The notes: generated by a model not told the origin, from the sequence alone. A stretch of DNA of 64,000 nt from G963663735 sp963663735 (GCA_963663735.2 CAXXHN010000001.1:1364001-1428000), one strand, 5' to 3'; positions 9,433 to 18,468 are shown, counted from the stretch's first letter. Numbers and translations are program-made.

Positions 9433-10923
9433 ATGAAGAGTGAAACAATAAGGGGGCTTGATGTCCTGCTTTTCAATCCTGCTCCCCGCAGCGGCTGGCA
9501 GCCGCATCGGCGGGTGGAACTGCCCCTGAATCTTTTATTCCCGGCGACGTCGCTGGTTCAAGCCGGATACAAAGTTAAAATAGTTGACCAGTTCGCTGAC
9601 CCGGAATGGGAACTGAAATTCAAGGAGGCGCTCCAGGAGAAACCGATCTGCTTTGGAGTGTCCAGCATGACCGGTCCCCAGATTATAAGAGCCCTGGAAG
9701 CATGCCGTGAATTCCGGCATAAGTACCCTGATGTCCCGATTGTCTGGGGCGGGATCCATGCCAGTATGCTGCCGGAGCAGACCCTGGAGAACGATCTTGT
9801 CGACATAGTGGTCATTGGTGAAGGTGAGGCTACCCTGACCGAGCTGGTACAAACCCTGGAATCTGGCGGGGACCTGAGTGGTGTTGCAGGGATTGCCTAC
9901 CAGGAAAATGGCCGATACCAGGCCACCGGGGAGAGACCGTTCATAGACCTGGATAAACACCCTCCCCTGGTGTATGATCTGGTTGACGTCAACCTTTACC
10001 GGAGAAAGATATTCGGCTCAGACCACCTGAGTGTCAATTCCAGCCGTGGATGCCTGAACCGCTGTGGCTTCTGCTATGACTCCGTTGTGCATAAGCGCAA
10101 ATGGCGGGCCATGCAGCCCGGCACTATAATGGAACAGCTGAAGCGGATCATTCGCGACTATGATATCCGGGGGTTCAATTTTACTGATGACAACATGTTT
10201 GTAAACATGAACCATGCCTATAGCCTGCTGGAGGAGATTACCCGCGCCAACCTGGGGATCCGCATAGGGAAACTGCATATCAGGGCCGATAGCGTAGCCA
10301 GAATGAATAAGGACTTCCTTGAACTGCTGGTCAAGGCGGGAGTAGAGCGCCTGACTATAGGGATTGAATCAGGCAGCCAGCGGGTCCTGGATTTGATCAA
10401 CAAGGGTCTTACCCCGGAAGTGGCGCTGGAAGCCTCCCGGAAATTAAGAGGATACCCGATTGCCCAGGTGTACCTTTTCATGATGGGCCTTCCCACTGAG
10501 ACTCCTGATGAAATGAGAGAAAGTATCAAGCTGGCCAGAAGGCTCCTGGAAGGAAACCCCAGGGCCAGCAAGAGCTTCAATATTTATATGCCCTATCCCG
10601 GGACCCAGCTTTACCGGATGGCGGTGGACATGGGCCTGAAGGAGCCGAACCGCCTGGAAGACTGGTCACCGCTGAATTATCGTCATGTTCACAAGGAATC
10701 TCCCTGGATATCAATGGATACGAAGCGACTGGTGGCAGGGCTTGATTTCCCCCTGATGCTTATGGGAAAAGGGCATTTTTACAAAAAGACAAACCCGGTT
10801 GTCAAAACGCTGGGCCGTTTATACCAACCTTTAGCAGAGTACCGTATAACCCATATGGATGCCAGGTTTCCGATTGAAACCAAAGTAGTGAAGGCCCTTG
10901 GCTTGTTCGGCCGTGAGGACTGA
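9433..10923 (+). CDS. B12-binding-domain radical SAM protein, second of a tandem pair
   Basis: 496 residues, collinear with the gene just upstream: same N-terminal B12-like domain (VCFGV becomes ICFGVSSMTGPQI, then VPIVWGGIHAS), same radical SAM motif (SRGCLNRCGFC, Cys207, Cys211, Cys214), same FMMGLPTETPDE loop and same helical tail. The two clearly arose by duplication and have since diverged, so they may act on different positions of one molecule or on successive intermediates. The intergenic gap is 37 bases with an AAGGAAAT element before the ATG, so co-transcription is likely. It ends just before a strong hairpin at 10946 and converges with the TolC gene. Confidence 0.85.
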   Translation: MKSETIRGLDVLLFNPAPRSGWQPHRRVELPLNLLFPATSLVQAGYKVKIVDQFADPEWELKFKEALQEKPICFGVSSMTGPQIIRALEACREFRHKYPDVPIVWGGIHASMLPEQTLENDLVDIVVIGEGEATLTELVQTLESGGDLSGVAGIAYQENGRYQATGERPFIDLDKHPPLVYDLVDVNLYRRKIFGSDHLSVNSSRGCLNRCGFCYDSVVHKRKWRAMQPGTIMEQLKRIIRDYDIRGFNFTDDNMFVNMNHAYSLLEEITRANLGIRIGKLHIRADSVARMNKDFLELLVKAGVERLTIGIESGSQRVLDLINKGLTPEVALEASRKLRGYPIAQVYLFMMGLPTETPDEMRESIKLARRLLEGNPRASKSFNIYMPYPGTQLYRMAVDMGLKEPNRLEDWSPLNYRHVHKESPWISMDTKRLVAGLDFPLMLMGKGHFYKKTNPVVKTLGRLYQPLAEYRITHMDARFPIETKVVKALGLFGRED

Positions 10924-10945
10924 AAACATATTTGAGAATCGAGGG

Positions 10946-10979
10946 AGGGCCAGGCAGGGAAGGAAGCCTGCCTGGCCCT
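10946..10979. terminator. Perfect 13-bp hairpin between convergent genes
   Basis: AGGGCCAGGCAGG at 10946-10958 pairs perfectly with CCTGCCTGGCCCT at 10967-10979 around an 8-base loop. It sits in the 76-base gap between the stop of the second radical SAM gene and the stop of the TolC gene, so it can serve both strands. Neither side has a long T-run, so it may act as an mRNA-stabilising end or a factor-assisted terminator rather than a classical intrinsic one. Confidence 0.65.
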
Positions 10980-10999
10980 GAGAACCAGAGGGCAAGGAG

Positions 11000-12397
11000 T
11001 CAATGATTATCCTCACCGTCTAAAATTGTCCCCATAGCCCGGCTGAGGGTGGAGCGGGCCGAGAAGCAGCTCCAGCGGGCCTCCAGCCCGACATATTCAG
11101 CCCGGGCAAGGGTTGTCTGGGCATCCAGGAGATCGGTGGCAGTGGCAACGCCGGCTGCATACCTTTCCCGGGTCATCCGCATGCTTTCCCTGGCATCAAT
11201 AACAACCGCCTCAGATGCCTGGACAGCCTCATAAAATTCTTTGAAGCGAAGATGGGATGCCCAGACTTCCTCCCTGACCCGGAGGGACAGGGATTGGATT
11301 TCGGTTTCCTGCCTGGCCAGGTCATGCCGGGCTTTAGCCAGGTCGTGGGTGCGCCGGAATCCCTGGAAGACAGGCACGTTGATGGATACCCCTACTGACC
11401 AGTCCCTGTCTCCGGGCAGAAATTCCGAATCGCGGTAGCCATAAGCGGCGTTGGCGGAAACGTCAGGGCCAAAGGCGCTTTTGGCGACATCAACTGAGCT
11501 TTGGGCCGTTTCCCTGCGGCGGACTGCTGCCTTTATCTCCGGCCGGATGCTGACGGCCTGTTCAATAGCTCCTGCCAGGTCAAACCCCTCCGGGGATTCT
11601 ATTTCTACAGGCATTGCTTCGATCTCAGTCTTCAGTTCCGGCGGCAGGCCCATCGCCAGGTTGAGCTGTCCCCGGGCGATACCGACCGCTCCCGTGGCCC
11701 TGACCAGCTGCAGTTTGCCGTTTGCTACCTCGACCCTGGCACGGATAACATCCGCCTGGGGCACGGCACCGGCATCATAAAATTCCTGTGCCAGCCGCAG
11801 GTGATCCTCAGACCTCTCCAGGTTCTGTTGAGCAACCTGGAGGGCTTCCTCGGCCGAAAGCAGGCCGTAAAATCCAAGGTGTACAGCCAGGGCGATGTCC
11901 TGGCGGATTCTGGTTTCCTCTTCCTCCGCCATTCCCTGCTGGGAAAGGGAAGCTCGTAATCTCGCGGCCCGCTCTCCACTGTCAAAAAGAACGTAACCGG
12001 CCTTGAGGCCGGCCGACCAGTCATCAATCGGGCCGATAACCGGATTGATGCCCATCCCGGTCAGGCTGGAGGGCAGAAAGGCATGGGTTTCCCATCTCCG
12101 GTAGCCTGCATCAAGATTTACAGAGGGATAATAGGGGGATCTGGCAATGCCGACTCCTTCCCTGGCTGAAGCTGAGCCTTCCCTGGCTGCCTGGAGGGCC
12201 GGATTTTCATTGAGTGCTATGCGCACGCAGGCTGCCAGGCTCAGTGCCCCCCCAACGCCCTGGTTAAGGCTGGCCGGAATCTCCCGGGAAGAACTCTCCG
12301 GTCCTGCTTCCAGGAGAGGCCCCGCCTCAACCGGCAAAGCGGTCAGAGCAGCTGCTATTGCTATTATGAAGCAGATTCTTGTAGATAAAGGGTTCAT
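11000..12397 (-). CDS. TolC-family outer membrane efflux channel
   Basis: 465 residues with a signal peptide (MNPLSTRICFIIAIAAALTALPVEA). The protein has two related halves, each rich in long Ala/Glu/Arg coiled-coil helices typical of outer membrane efflux proteins: SLAACVRIALNENPALQAAREG at the start, RSEDHLRLAQEFYDAGAVPQADVIRARVE, and in the second half AVSIRPEIKAAVRRRETAQS and MRMTRERYAAGVATATDLLDAQTTLARAEY. It would form the trimeric barrel and periplasmic tunnel of the efflux system encoded just upstream. It is the last gene of the operon, 18 bases after the permease, with AAGGAG about 7 bases before the ATG. Confidence 0.9.
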   Translation of the reverse strand: MNPLSTRICFIIAIAAALTALPVEAGPLLEAGPESSSREIPASLNQGVGGALSLAACVRIALNENPALQAAREGSASAREGVGIARSPYYPSVNLDAGYRRWETHAFLPSSLTGMGINPVIGPIDDWSAGLKAGYVLFDSGERAARLRASLSQQGMAEEEETRIRQDIALAVHLGFYGLLSAEEALQVAQQNLERSEDHLRLAQEFYDAGAVPQADVIRARVEVANGKLQLVRATGAVGIARGQLNLAMGLPPELKTEIEAMPVEIESPEGFDLAGAIEQAVSIRPEIKAAVRRRETAQSSVDVAKSAFGPDVSANAAYGYRDSEFLPGDRDWSVGVSINVPVFQGFRRTHDLAKARHDLARQETEIQSLSLRVREEVWASHLRFKEFYEAVQASEAVVIDARESMRMTRERYAAGVATATDLLDAQTTLARAEYVGLEARWSCFSARSTLSRAMGTILDGEDNH

Positions 12398-12415
12398 CGT
12401 AATCTCCTTGTATAT

Positions 12416-13546
12416 TTAGGCCAGGGTCTTCCGGAATCTTTTGGATGCTAGAATCATGACTACAGTTCCGATCAGGGCCAGGGCACCCATTTGCGGCCAT
12501 AAAATATCCATGCCCACACCTTTCAGGAAGATTCCACGGACAATAACCAGAAAGTATCGCAATGGATTCAGGTAGGTCAGCCATTGCACAGATTCAGGCA
12601 TGTTGGCAATAGGGAACACAAATCCGGAAAGCAAAAGCGCCGGCTGGAAAAAGAAAAAGACGCTCATCATCGCCTGTTGCTGGGTCTGGCATATGGTTGA
12701 AATCAGCAAGCCGATCCCAAGCGTGGATAGCAGGTAGAGGCCAGTGCAGGCGAAAAGCAGGAATAGACTGCCCCGGATCGGCACTTCAAACCAGAATACT
12801 CCGATCAGGGTGATGAGGAAGACATCAAAAAATCCAATCAATGCGAAGGGTACGGTCTTTCCCAGGATGAATTCAAACGGAGTTATAGGGGTAACCATGA
12901 TCTGTTCCATGGTCCCAATCTCGGTTTCACGCACTACCGCCATGCTGGTAAGCATCAGGGTGATGAGCAAGACCAGCAATGCGATAACGCCAGGCACGTA
13001 AAAATTACGGCTCTCCAGGTTATCGTTGAACCAGGCCCTGGTTTCAAGATGGACCGATACCGGCGTGGAGGATACTCCCCGGAGGCGGTTGAGCCGGGAG
13101 GTCAGGATTTCTTCTGAATACTTCCTGGTAATCCTGTTGCTGTAATCAAGGACGATCCGTGCGGTATTGGAGTCGGTCCCGTCAACAATGATCTGTATGG
13201 AGGCTGTTTTCCCCGCCACCAGGTCATTTTCAAAACCCTTGTTTATTTGCAGGGCCGCCTGAACATCACCCCGGTCAAAGAGAACACTTAACTCTCCGGG
13301 GTTGGAGATGGCGGTAGTGATGTCAAAATATTCCGATTCAGTAAAGCGCTGGATCAGCTCGCGGCTTGCGGCGCTGTTGTCGAGGTCGTAGAGACCGGTT
13401 GCTACATGCCGGACATCAGTAGTAACCGCGTAACCGAATATCAGCAGCTGGATGACCGGCAACATGAATATCATGCCCTTCATCCGCGGGTCCCGGAAAA
13501 CCTGTATGAACTCCTTGATCAGCATATGTTTGATTCGTTCCAACAT
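12416..13546 (-). CDS. ABC-2 type multidrug transporter permease (YbhR-like)
   Basis: 376 residues with the ABC-2 layout: one N-terminal membrane segment (MKGMIFMLPVIQLLIFGYAV), a large extracytoplasmic domain of about 150 residues (VATGLYDLDNSAASRELIQRF onward), then five or six C-terminal membrane segments including VRETEIGTMEQIMVTPI, the cytoplasmic coupling helix of this family. It pairs with the similar permease encoded 3 bases upstream to make the membrane channel energised by the two ATPases of the operon. The substrate is likely a hydrophobic drug or lipid-like compound, by family only. Confidence 0.88.
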   Translation of the reverse strand: MLERIKHMLIKEFIQVFRDPRMKGMIFMLPVIQLLIFGYAVTTDVRHVATGLYDLDNSAASRELIQRFTESEYFDITTAISNPGELSVLFDRGDVQAALQINKGFENDLVAGKTASIQIIVDGTDSNTARIVLDYSNRITRKYSEEILTSRLNRLRGVSSTPVSVHLETRAWFNDNLESRNFYVPGVIALLVLLITLMLTSMAVVRETEIGTMEQIMVTPITPFEFILGKTVPFALIGFFDVFLITLIGVFWFEVPIRGSLFLLFACTGLYLLSTLGIGLLISTICQTQQQAMMSVFFFFQPALLLSGFVFPIANMPESVQWLTYLNPLRYFLVIVRGIFLKGVGMDILWPQMGALALIGTVVMILASKRFRKTLA

Positions 13547-13549
13547 CGC

Positions 13550-14683
13550 TTACACCAGCTTCTTTCTGAATTTAATATTTGCCAGAACAATCATCACCAG
13601 CCCGAATACCACCAGGAATGAAGATTCAACCCAGAGGATCTCCATTCCAACTCCTTTCAGGTAGATGCCCTTGAGCAGGACAATAAAATATCGAGCCGGA
13701 ACAAGGTAGGTGATCACCTGGATTGCCTGGGGCATGTTGGTGATTGCGTACATAAATCCGGAGAGGAGAAAGGCCGGAAGAAAAGTGCCCACAATAGCCA
13801 GCTGGCTGGCCAGGAGCTGGTTTTTGGTAATCAGGCTTATGAATATACCCAGGGCCAGTGCCCCTGCCAGGAAGATTGCGGCCGTGATAAAGAGGAGTGC
13901 CACATTGCCCCGGAGCGGGACATGAAAAAGGAACTGGCCCATCAGAGTCGCCAGGAGGACGTCAAACATACCAATGATGAAATAGGGAAGGAGCTTTCCC
14001 AGGATCAGTTCCGGTCCTTTGACCGGGGTTGAAATCAGCTGCTCCATGGTTCCCCTCTCCCATTCGCGAGCTATGGTGAGAGAGGTCAGCAAGGCTGAGA
14101 TAATCATCATGATAACGGCAATCAGTCCGGGAATGATGTAATTTTTTGACTCCATGTCAGGGTTGAACCAAACTCTCGGGCGCACATCGAGCGGCAGTGC
14201 TGGTTCCTTTATTCCGAGACGGCGCATTTCCTCCAGTGCTATATTTTGTGAATAAATGGTGGTGATCACATTGGCATATCCCATGGCAATCGTGGCCGTG
14301 TTTGAATCGCTGCCGTCCACAATCATCTGAACAGCAGTCTTCCGGCCCGAATCAATGTTGCCGGAGAATCCGGCGGGAATCACCATTCCAACCAGGGCCC
14401 GGCGGGAGTCGACAGCTTCTTCCAGTTCCCTGTAGCTGCTGATATATCCCTGCAGGGAAAAGTAGGGAGAGCCGCTGAAGCGGCTGATGAACTCCCGGCT
14501 GGCCTGGGTGCCGTCCTGGTCCCAGACTACCATCGGTACATTATCGACATCAAGGGTCAGAGCGTAGCCAAAAAGCAGGAGAAGCAGCATGGGGATGGCG
14601 ATAGACATGCCGAGGCTGCGAGGATCCCTGAAAATATGTATGAATTCCTTGCGGCAAACCGCACAGAGACGGAGGAAGTTCAT
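13550..14683 (-). CDS. ABC-2 type multidrug transporter permease (YbhS-like)
   Basis: 377 residues, paralogous to the next gene: N-terminal cytoplasmic helix CRKEFIHIFRDPRSLGM, a first membrane segment, a periplasmic domain with WDQDGTQASREFISRFSGS and VQMIVDGSDSNTA, then the C-terminal membrane bundle with REWERGTMEQLISTP. Its ATG overlaps the TGA of the upstream ATPase gene by four bases (ATGA), so translation is coupled. With the second permease it forms a heterodimeric channel. Confidence 0.88.
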   Translation of the reverse strand: MNFLRLCAVCRKEFIHIFRDPRSLGMSIAIPMLLLLLFGYALTLDVDNVPMVVWDQDGTQASREFISRFSGSPYFSLQGYISSYRELEEAVDSRRALVGMVIPAGFSGNIDSGRKTAVQMIVDGSDSNTATIAMGYANVITTIYSQNIALEEMRRLGIKEPALPLDVRPRVWFNPDMESKNYIIPGLIAVIMMIISALLTSLTIAREWERGTMEQLISTPVKGPELILGKLLPYFIIGMFDVLLATLMGQFLFHVPLRGNVALLFITAAIFLAGALALGIFISLITKNQLLASQLAIVGTFLPAFLLSGFMYAITNMPQAIQVITYLVPARYFIVLLKGIYLKGVGMEILWVESSFLVVFGLVMIVLANIKFRKKLV

Positions 14684-15651
14684 TGCTTCACCTCTTTCTG
14701 CGGCTGTTCAGCCCGGTCCCGCCTTTCAATCAGGGAGACAAAGACATCTTCCATGGTAGGACTTATCTGCTCGACCAGGTCGACAGTGAAGCCGTGCCTG
14801 GGCAGGGCTTCCTTGATCAACTTCGGAATTCCTTCCGCTGAATCGGAAACTACATGGAGTTTGGTTCCGAAAAGGGCAACCTCCTTGATGCCGGGCAATC
14901 CCGCCACTAAGTCCATAGCCTCCTGCGGGCGGGAGCACTGTACTTCCAGCACATCCTCATGCATCTGCTCGGTCTTCAAGGCCTCCGGAGTGCCGATGGA
15001 GATCAGCTCTCCCCGGTAAATCAAACCCAGGCGGTCACAATATTCAGCCTCTTCCATGTAATGAGTGGTTACAAATACAGTAACTCCCTGGCTGGAAAGG
15101 CTATAGATCAGGTCCCAGAACCTGCGGCGGCTGATCGGATCGACTCCGGAAGTAGGCTCGTCGAGAAAGACAATGGGCGGTTCATGGAGCACAGCGCATC
15201 CCAGAGCCAGGCGCTGTTTCCACCCGCTGGAAAGGATCGAAGTGCGGGAACCGCGATGTCCTGTCAATCCGGCCATCTCGATAACCCATTCCTTGCGCTC
15301 CTTTTTCAGGTTCCGGGGGATACGGTAAATTCCACTGTAAAAGTTGATATTTTCTTCAACTGTCAGGTCATCGTACAGGGAAAACTTCTGGCTCATGTAA
15401 CCGATATTGTTTTTGATCTCTTCCGACTGGGTGCGGATGTCAAAACCGGCCACTGTACCTGATCCCCCGGTAGGGGTCAGGATGCCGCAGAGCATCCTGA
15501 TGGTAGTGGATTTTCCGGCGCCGTTAGGGCCGAGAAAGCCGAAGATCTCTCCCTTGTCTACCTCGAAACTGATCCGGTTGACGGCAATGAATTTACCGAA
15601 AGACCTTTCCAGGTTTTTAACAGTCACGGCCCTGTCGTATCTTTTATCCAT
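14680..15651 (-). CDS. ABC transporter ATP-binding protein, second ATPase of the efflux operon
   Basis: About 323 residues. Walker A is GPNGAGKST (41-49), the Q-loop is YMSQKFSLYDDLT, the signature is LSSGW (140-144), Walker B is IVFLDE (160-165), and the switch His is in FVTTHYMEEAE. The LSSGW signature departs from the usual LSGGQ/LSGGM, and the partner ATPase has LSGGM, so the heterodimer may have one altered site. The start at 15651 is supported by AGGAGG just upstream and by an 8-base overlap with the end of the first ATPase gene; in-frame codons further upstream (to 15714) are not needed. The C-terminal 90 residues are the regulatory extension common in drug exporters. Confidence 0.9.
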   Translation of the reverse strand: MDKRYDRAVTVKNLERSFGKFIAVNRISFEVDKGEIFGFLGPNGAGKSTTIRMLCGILTPTGGSGTVAGFDIRTQSEEIKNNIGYMSQKFSLYDDLTVEENINFYSGIYRIPRNLKKERKEWVIEMAGLTGHRGSRTSILSSGWKQRLALGCAVLHEPPIVFLDEPTSGVDPISRRRFWDLIYSLSSQGVTVFVTTHYMEEAEYCDRLGLIYRGELISIGTPEALKTEQMHEDVLEVQCSRPQEAMDLVAGLPGIKEVALFGTKLHVVSDSAEGIPKLIKEALPRHGFTVDLVEQISPTMEDVFVSLIERRDRAEQPQKEVKQ

Positions 15652-16582
15652 GAGCACTGTCCTCCTTTTCTGCAGCGAGGACCGAGACGAATACATCTTC
15701 AAGAGCCGGTTCAATCGTCCTTATGCCGAGGAATTCCTGGCCTTGCCTCTCCAGGATCTGTTTGACCTCCATGGCTGCCTTTTCCGGTTCGGAAGTAACG
15801 ACGTGGACCCTGTCTCCGAAGAGGCTTACTGCGTCATCGCCAAGCTCCCCGCGGAGCAGGGTAACGGCATGGCGGGGGATTGAAGCCCGGACTTCAAGGA
15901 TAGTTCCCCGCATCAGCCCTTTGACTTCCTCCGGAGTCCCCAGGGCCAGCAGCCGACCCTTGTCGATGAGCCCGATTCGGCTGCATCGCTCAGCTTCATC
16001 CATGTAGGCTGTAGAGACAAAGATAGTGACTTTCTCTTTAAGGAGCTGGTAGAGGATTCGCCAGAAGTCCCGACGGGAAACCGGATCCACCCCGTTTGTC
16101 GGTTCATCGAGAAAGAGTACTTTAGGAGTATGTACCAGGGCGCAGGCCAGTCCCAGCTTTTGTTTCATGCCTCCGGAAAGGCGGCCGGCATAGCGTTTTT
16201 TGAAGGGAGTCAGGTTGCTGAAAGAGAGGAGCTGGTCTATTTTTTTCTCCCGCCCCTTCCGGGGCTCACCATAGATATCGGCATAGAAGTTGATATTCTC
16301 CATCACGGTCAGGTCCGGATAAAGGCCGAAACGCTGGCTCATGTAGCCGATCTTCTCCTTGATTTTTTCAGCGTCATGGACAGTGTGGTAGCCGTTCACC
16401 CAGGCCTCACCTGCGGTAGGGTCCATGATGGCAGTCAGCAGCCGCATTGTAGTGGTTTTCCCGGCACCGTCTGGCCCCACAAGGCCGAAGATTTCCCCTT
16501 CGGCTACTGAGAGGGTGAGACTGTTTACCGCCGTGTATCCGTCAAAAACCCTGGTGAGACCTTCGGCCTGGATGGCGTACAC
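15644..16582 (-). CDS. ABC transporter ATP-binding protein, first ATPase of the efflux operon
   Basis: 312 residues. Walker A GPDGAGKTT (36-44), signature LSGGM (135-139), Walker B VLFLDE (155-160), and TAYMDEAERC in place of the usual H-loop: the switch residue region reads FVSTAYMDEAE, with Ala where the partner has His. The start is GTG at 16582, whose G is the last base of the TAG of the adaptor gene; GGGAG lies about 8 bases upstream. In the E. coli YbhF system two such ATPases are fused in one chain; here they are separate, overlapping genes. It couples ATP hydrolysis to the two ABC-2 permeases. Confidence 0.9.
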   Translation of the reverse strand: MYAIQAEGLTRVFDGYTAVNSLTLSVAEGEIFGLVGPDGAGKTTTMRLLTAIMDPTAGEAWVNGYHTVHDAEKIKEKIGYMSQRFGLYPDLTVMENINFYADIYGEPRKGREKKIDQLLSFSNLTPFKKRYAGRLSGGMKQKLGLACALVHTPKVLFLDEPTNGVDPVSRRDFWRILYQLLKEKVTIFVSTAYMDEAERCSRIGLIDKGRLLALGTPEEVKGLMRGTILEVRASIPRHAVTLLRGELGDDAVSLFGDRVHVVTSEPEKAAMEVKQILERQGQEFLGIRTIEPALEDVFVSVLAAEKEDSAHG

Positions 16583-17742
16583 TACCGGACTCCCTGGTTG
16601 AGTTCGATTTCGGCATCAGCCGGCATCCCTGGCTTCAGCTCCATCTTGGGATTGGGGATGTCTATCTTGATCCGATAAACCAGTTTTACCCTCTCCTTTT
16701 CGGTCTGGACATTCTTCGGTGTGAATTCCGCCTCGGAGGAGATGAAGGAAATATGGCCTTCGTAGGTTTTATCGGGATAAGTATCTGTGGAAACACGGAC
16801 CGACTGGCCGAGTTTGACCCTGCCCAGATCTGTTTCGCTGATGTAAGCCCGTAGCCAGACATCCTGTAAATTGCCCAGCGTAACTACCGGGGTGCCCGGG
16901 GCTACAAATTCGCCGGACTCAATGTTTTCAGAAAGGACAATTCCAGGGCAAGGGGCGGTGATAACTGCATATCCCAGGCGGATTTTTGCCATTCCAAGGG
17001 CTGCTTCAGCCTGATCCACCCGGGCCCGGGCCTGGGCTATGGTTTCTTTGCGGGGACCCTTTTTCAGCATATCGTATCGTTCCCGGGCTTCATCCAGAGC
17101 GGCCCGGGCCTGGTCAATCTGCTCCCGTCGTGGGCCTTCCTCAACCAGCTTCAGCTTTTCCCCGGCTTCCTGGAGCCCGGAAAGGGCCCGGTCATACTCA
17201 GATTTGGCCCGGTCAAATTCGCGCTGGGAGATGGTGTTTCCTTTGAGCAGCCTGGTCTGTCGATCATATTCAATCCTGAGATGGTCAACGTTTACCTGGG
17301 CGTTTTCCACCGCTGCTTCGGCCGCCGATATCTCTTGGGGCCTGGAACCTGCTTCGAGTTCCTCCAGCCTTGACTGGGAGCGCTGTACGCTGGCAAGGGC
17401 CTGTCCGATTTCTTCGGGACGGTAACCTGCCTCAAGTTCGTCCAGGATAGCCTGGGCAGCCCGGATTTCAGCCTGGCGCACAATGGTTTCCTGGACCAGG
17501 TCGGAATCTTCGAGGCGAGCCACGATCTGGCCTTCCTGGACCGTTTCTCCCTCGGACACCAGCCGTTCAATCACCCTGCCGGCTATCTTAAAGCTGAGTT
17601 CTGCGTCAGTAACTTCAATGTTGCCCGAAACGCTGACAATATTAGGATCACCGTTGGCGCCATTCCGCAGCAGCAGCACAATCACGACGGCAGCTATCAC
17701 GACAACCGGTAAAAGAAAAAGTAATCGTTTTTTCTTGCTCAT
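16582..17742 (-). CDS. HlyD-family periplasmic adaptor (membrane fusion) protein of the efflux operon
   Basis: 386 residues: an N-terminal membrane anchor (LLFLLPVVVIAAVVIVLLL), a biotinyl-lipoyl half-motif (GRVIERLVSEGETVQEGQIVARLED), a long alpha-helical coiled coil containing three near-repeats of the form EELEAGYRPEEIGQA, KLVEEGPRREQIDQA and DMLKKGPRKETIAQA, then the second lipoyl half (ITAPCPGIVLSENIESGEFV) and a beta-barrel domain. This is the YbhG/EmrA-like adaptor that links the inner membrane transporter to TolC. It starts with ATG 9 bases after GGGAGA and its stop codon overlaps the first ATPase start. Confidence 0.92.
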   Translation of the reverse strand: MSKKKRLLFLLPVVVIAAVVIVLLLRNGANGDPNIVSVSGNIEVTDAELSFKIAGRVIERLVSEGETVQEGQIVARLEDSDLVQETIVRQAEIRAAQAILDELEAGYRPEEIGQALASVQRSQSRLEELEAGSRPQEISAAEAAVENAQVNVDHLRIEYDRQTRLLKGNTISQREFDRAKSEYDRALSGLQEAGEKLKLVEEGPRREQIDQARAALDEARERYDMLKKGPRKETIAQARARVDQAEAALGMAKIRLGYAVITAPCPGIVLSENIESGEFVAPGTPVVTLGNLQDVWLRAYISETDLGRVKLGQSVRVSTDTYPDKTYEGHISFISSEAEFTPKNVQTEKERVKLVYRIKIDIPNPKMELKPGMPADAEIELNQGVR

Positions 17743-17794
17743 ATTAGCTATCTCCCAGTGAGAACCTGATTACATCCGCAAATTAATGGAAGTC

Positions 17795-18397
17795 TCATTT
17801 ATTTGTCGTTATATGTTTATAAAACGCAGGCCAGGCTTTTTCCGCGTGGGGAAGAAGGTTAAAGCGTCCTCCGGAGATGTTCCAGAGGATTGCGGCAGGC
17901 ACTATCATGCCCAGGAACATGATCGAGGCCGTAACTGGATCAATATCATGACGGATCGAGCCCTCATGTATGCCTTCCCTGATGATGCCCTGAATTTCTT
18001 CCAGGTAAGTCGTCATTATCCCGACAACCTTTTCCTTGCGTTCGGGATGCCCGGTGTACAATCCGTCGGAAAAAAGTATGTGGGGAATGGCCCCGATTTC
18101 ACGAAGCATTTTTAAATGCCGTATCAGGAGCAGCCTGAGCCTCTCCGGGCTCTCCTCTGATTCTTCCCTGGCCAGGGTGACGTTACCGAGTACCCGGGTT
18201 CTGATATATTCCAGGATGGCATCCAGCACGGCATCCTTTCCCTGGAAATGACGGTAGATGGCGGAGGGCACGATTCCAACCCTATGGGCGATTCCGGCGA
18301 TGCTGAGAGCCGATATTCCTTCAACTCCAATTATTTCCAGGGCCGCTTTCACGATCTGCTCCTGGCGTATTTCAGTGCCTGTTTTCCTGGCTCTCAT
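17795..18397 (-). CDS. TetR/AcrR-family transcriptional repressor of the efflux operon
   Basis: 200 residues. Residues about 14-60 are the TetR helix-turn-helix (IVKAALEIIGVEGISALSI then HRVGIVPSAIYRHFQGKDAVLDAIL); the rest is an all-helical ligand-binding domain. It is the first gene of the operon, followed after 52 bases by the adaptor, ATPase, permease and TolC genes. The promoter upstream has a perfect 21-base palindrome directly after its -10 element, the usual position for a TetR operator, so it most likely represses itself and the whole efflux operon until a substrate binds. The SD is AGGCAGG, about 5 bases from the ATG. Confidence 0.9.
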   Translation of the reverse strand: MRARKTGTEIRQEQIVKAALEIIGVEGISALSIAGIAHRVGIVPSAIYRHFQGKDAVLDAILEYIRTRVLGNVTLAREESEESPERLRLLLIRHLKMLREIGAIPHILFSDGLYTGHPERKEKVVGIMTTYLEEIQGIIREGIHEGSIRHDIDPVTASIMFLGMIVPAAILWNISGGRFNLLPHAEKAWPAFYKHITTNK

Positions 18398-18416
18398 TTT
18401 CCTGCCTCAGTTTAAA

Positions 18417-18437
18417 TGAATTGTGAATCACAATTCA
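18417..18437 (-). promoter_or_regulatory. Palindromic operator, probably bound by the TetR protein
   Basis: TGAATTGTGA and TCACAATTCA form a perfect inverted repeat around a single central base at 18427. It begins two bases past the -10 box of the minus-strand promoter and covers the expected transcription start, so a bound dimer would block polymerase. The tie to the TetR gene, whose start codon is 20 bases downstream, is by position. Confidence 0.8.
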
Positions 18438-18438
18438 C

Positions 18439-18468
18439 AGTATATTTGTTTGATTTACCAGTTGTCAA
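18439..18468 (-). promoter_or_regulatory. Sigma70-type promoter of the TetR-efflux operon
   Basis: On the minus strand TTGACA (18463-18468) is separated by 18 bases from TATACT (18439-18444). This is one of the best consensus matches in the window. The leader would be about 35 bases and carries the palindromic operator. Confidence 0.75.
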
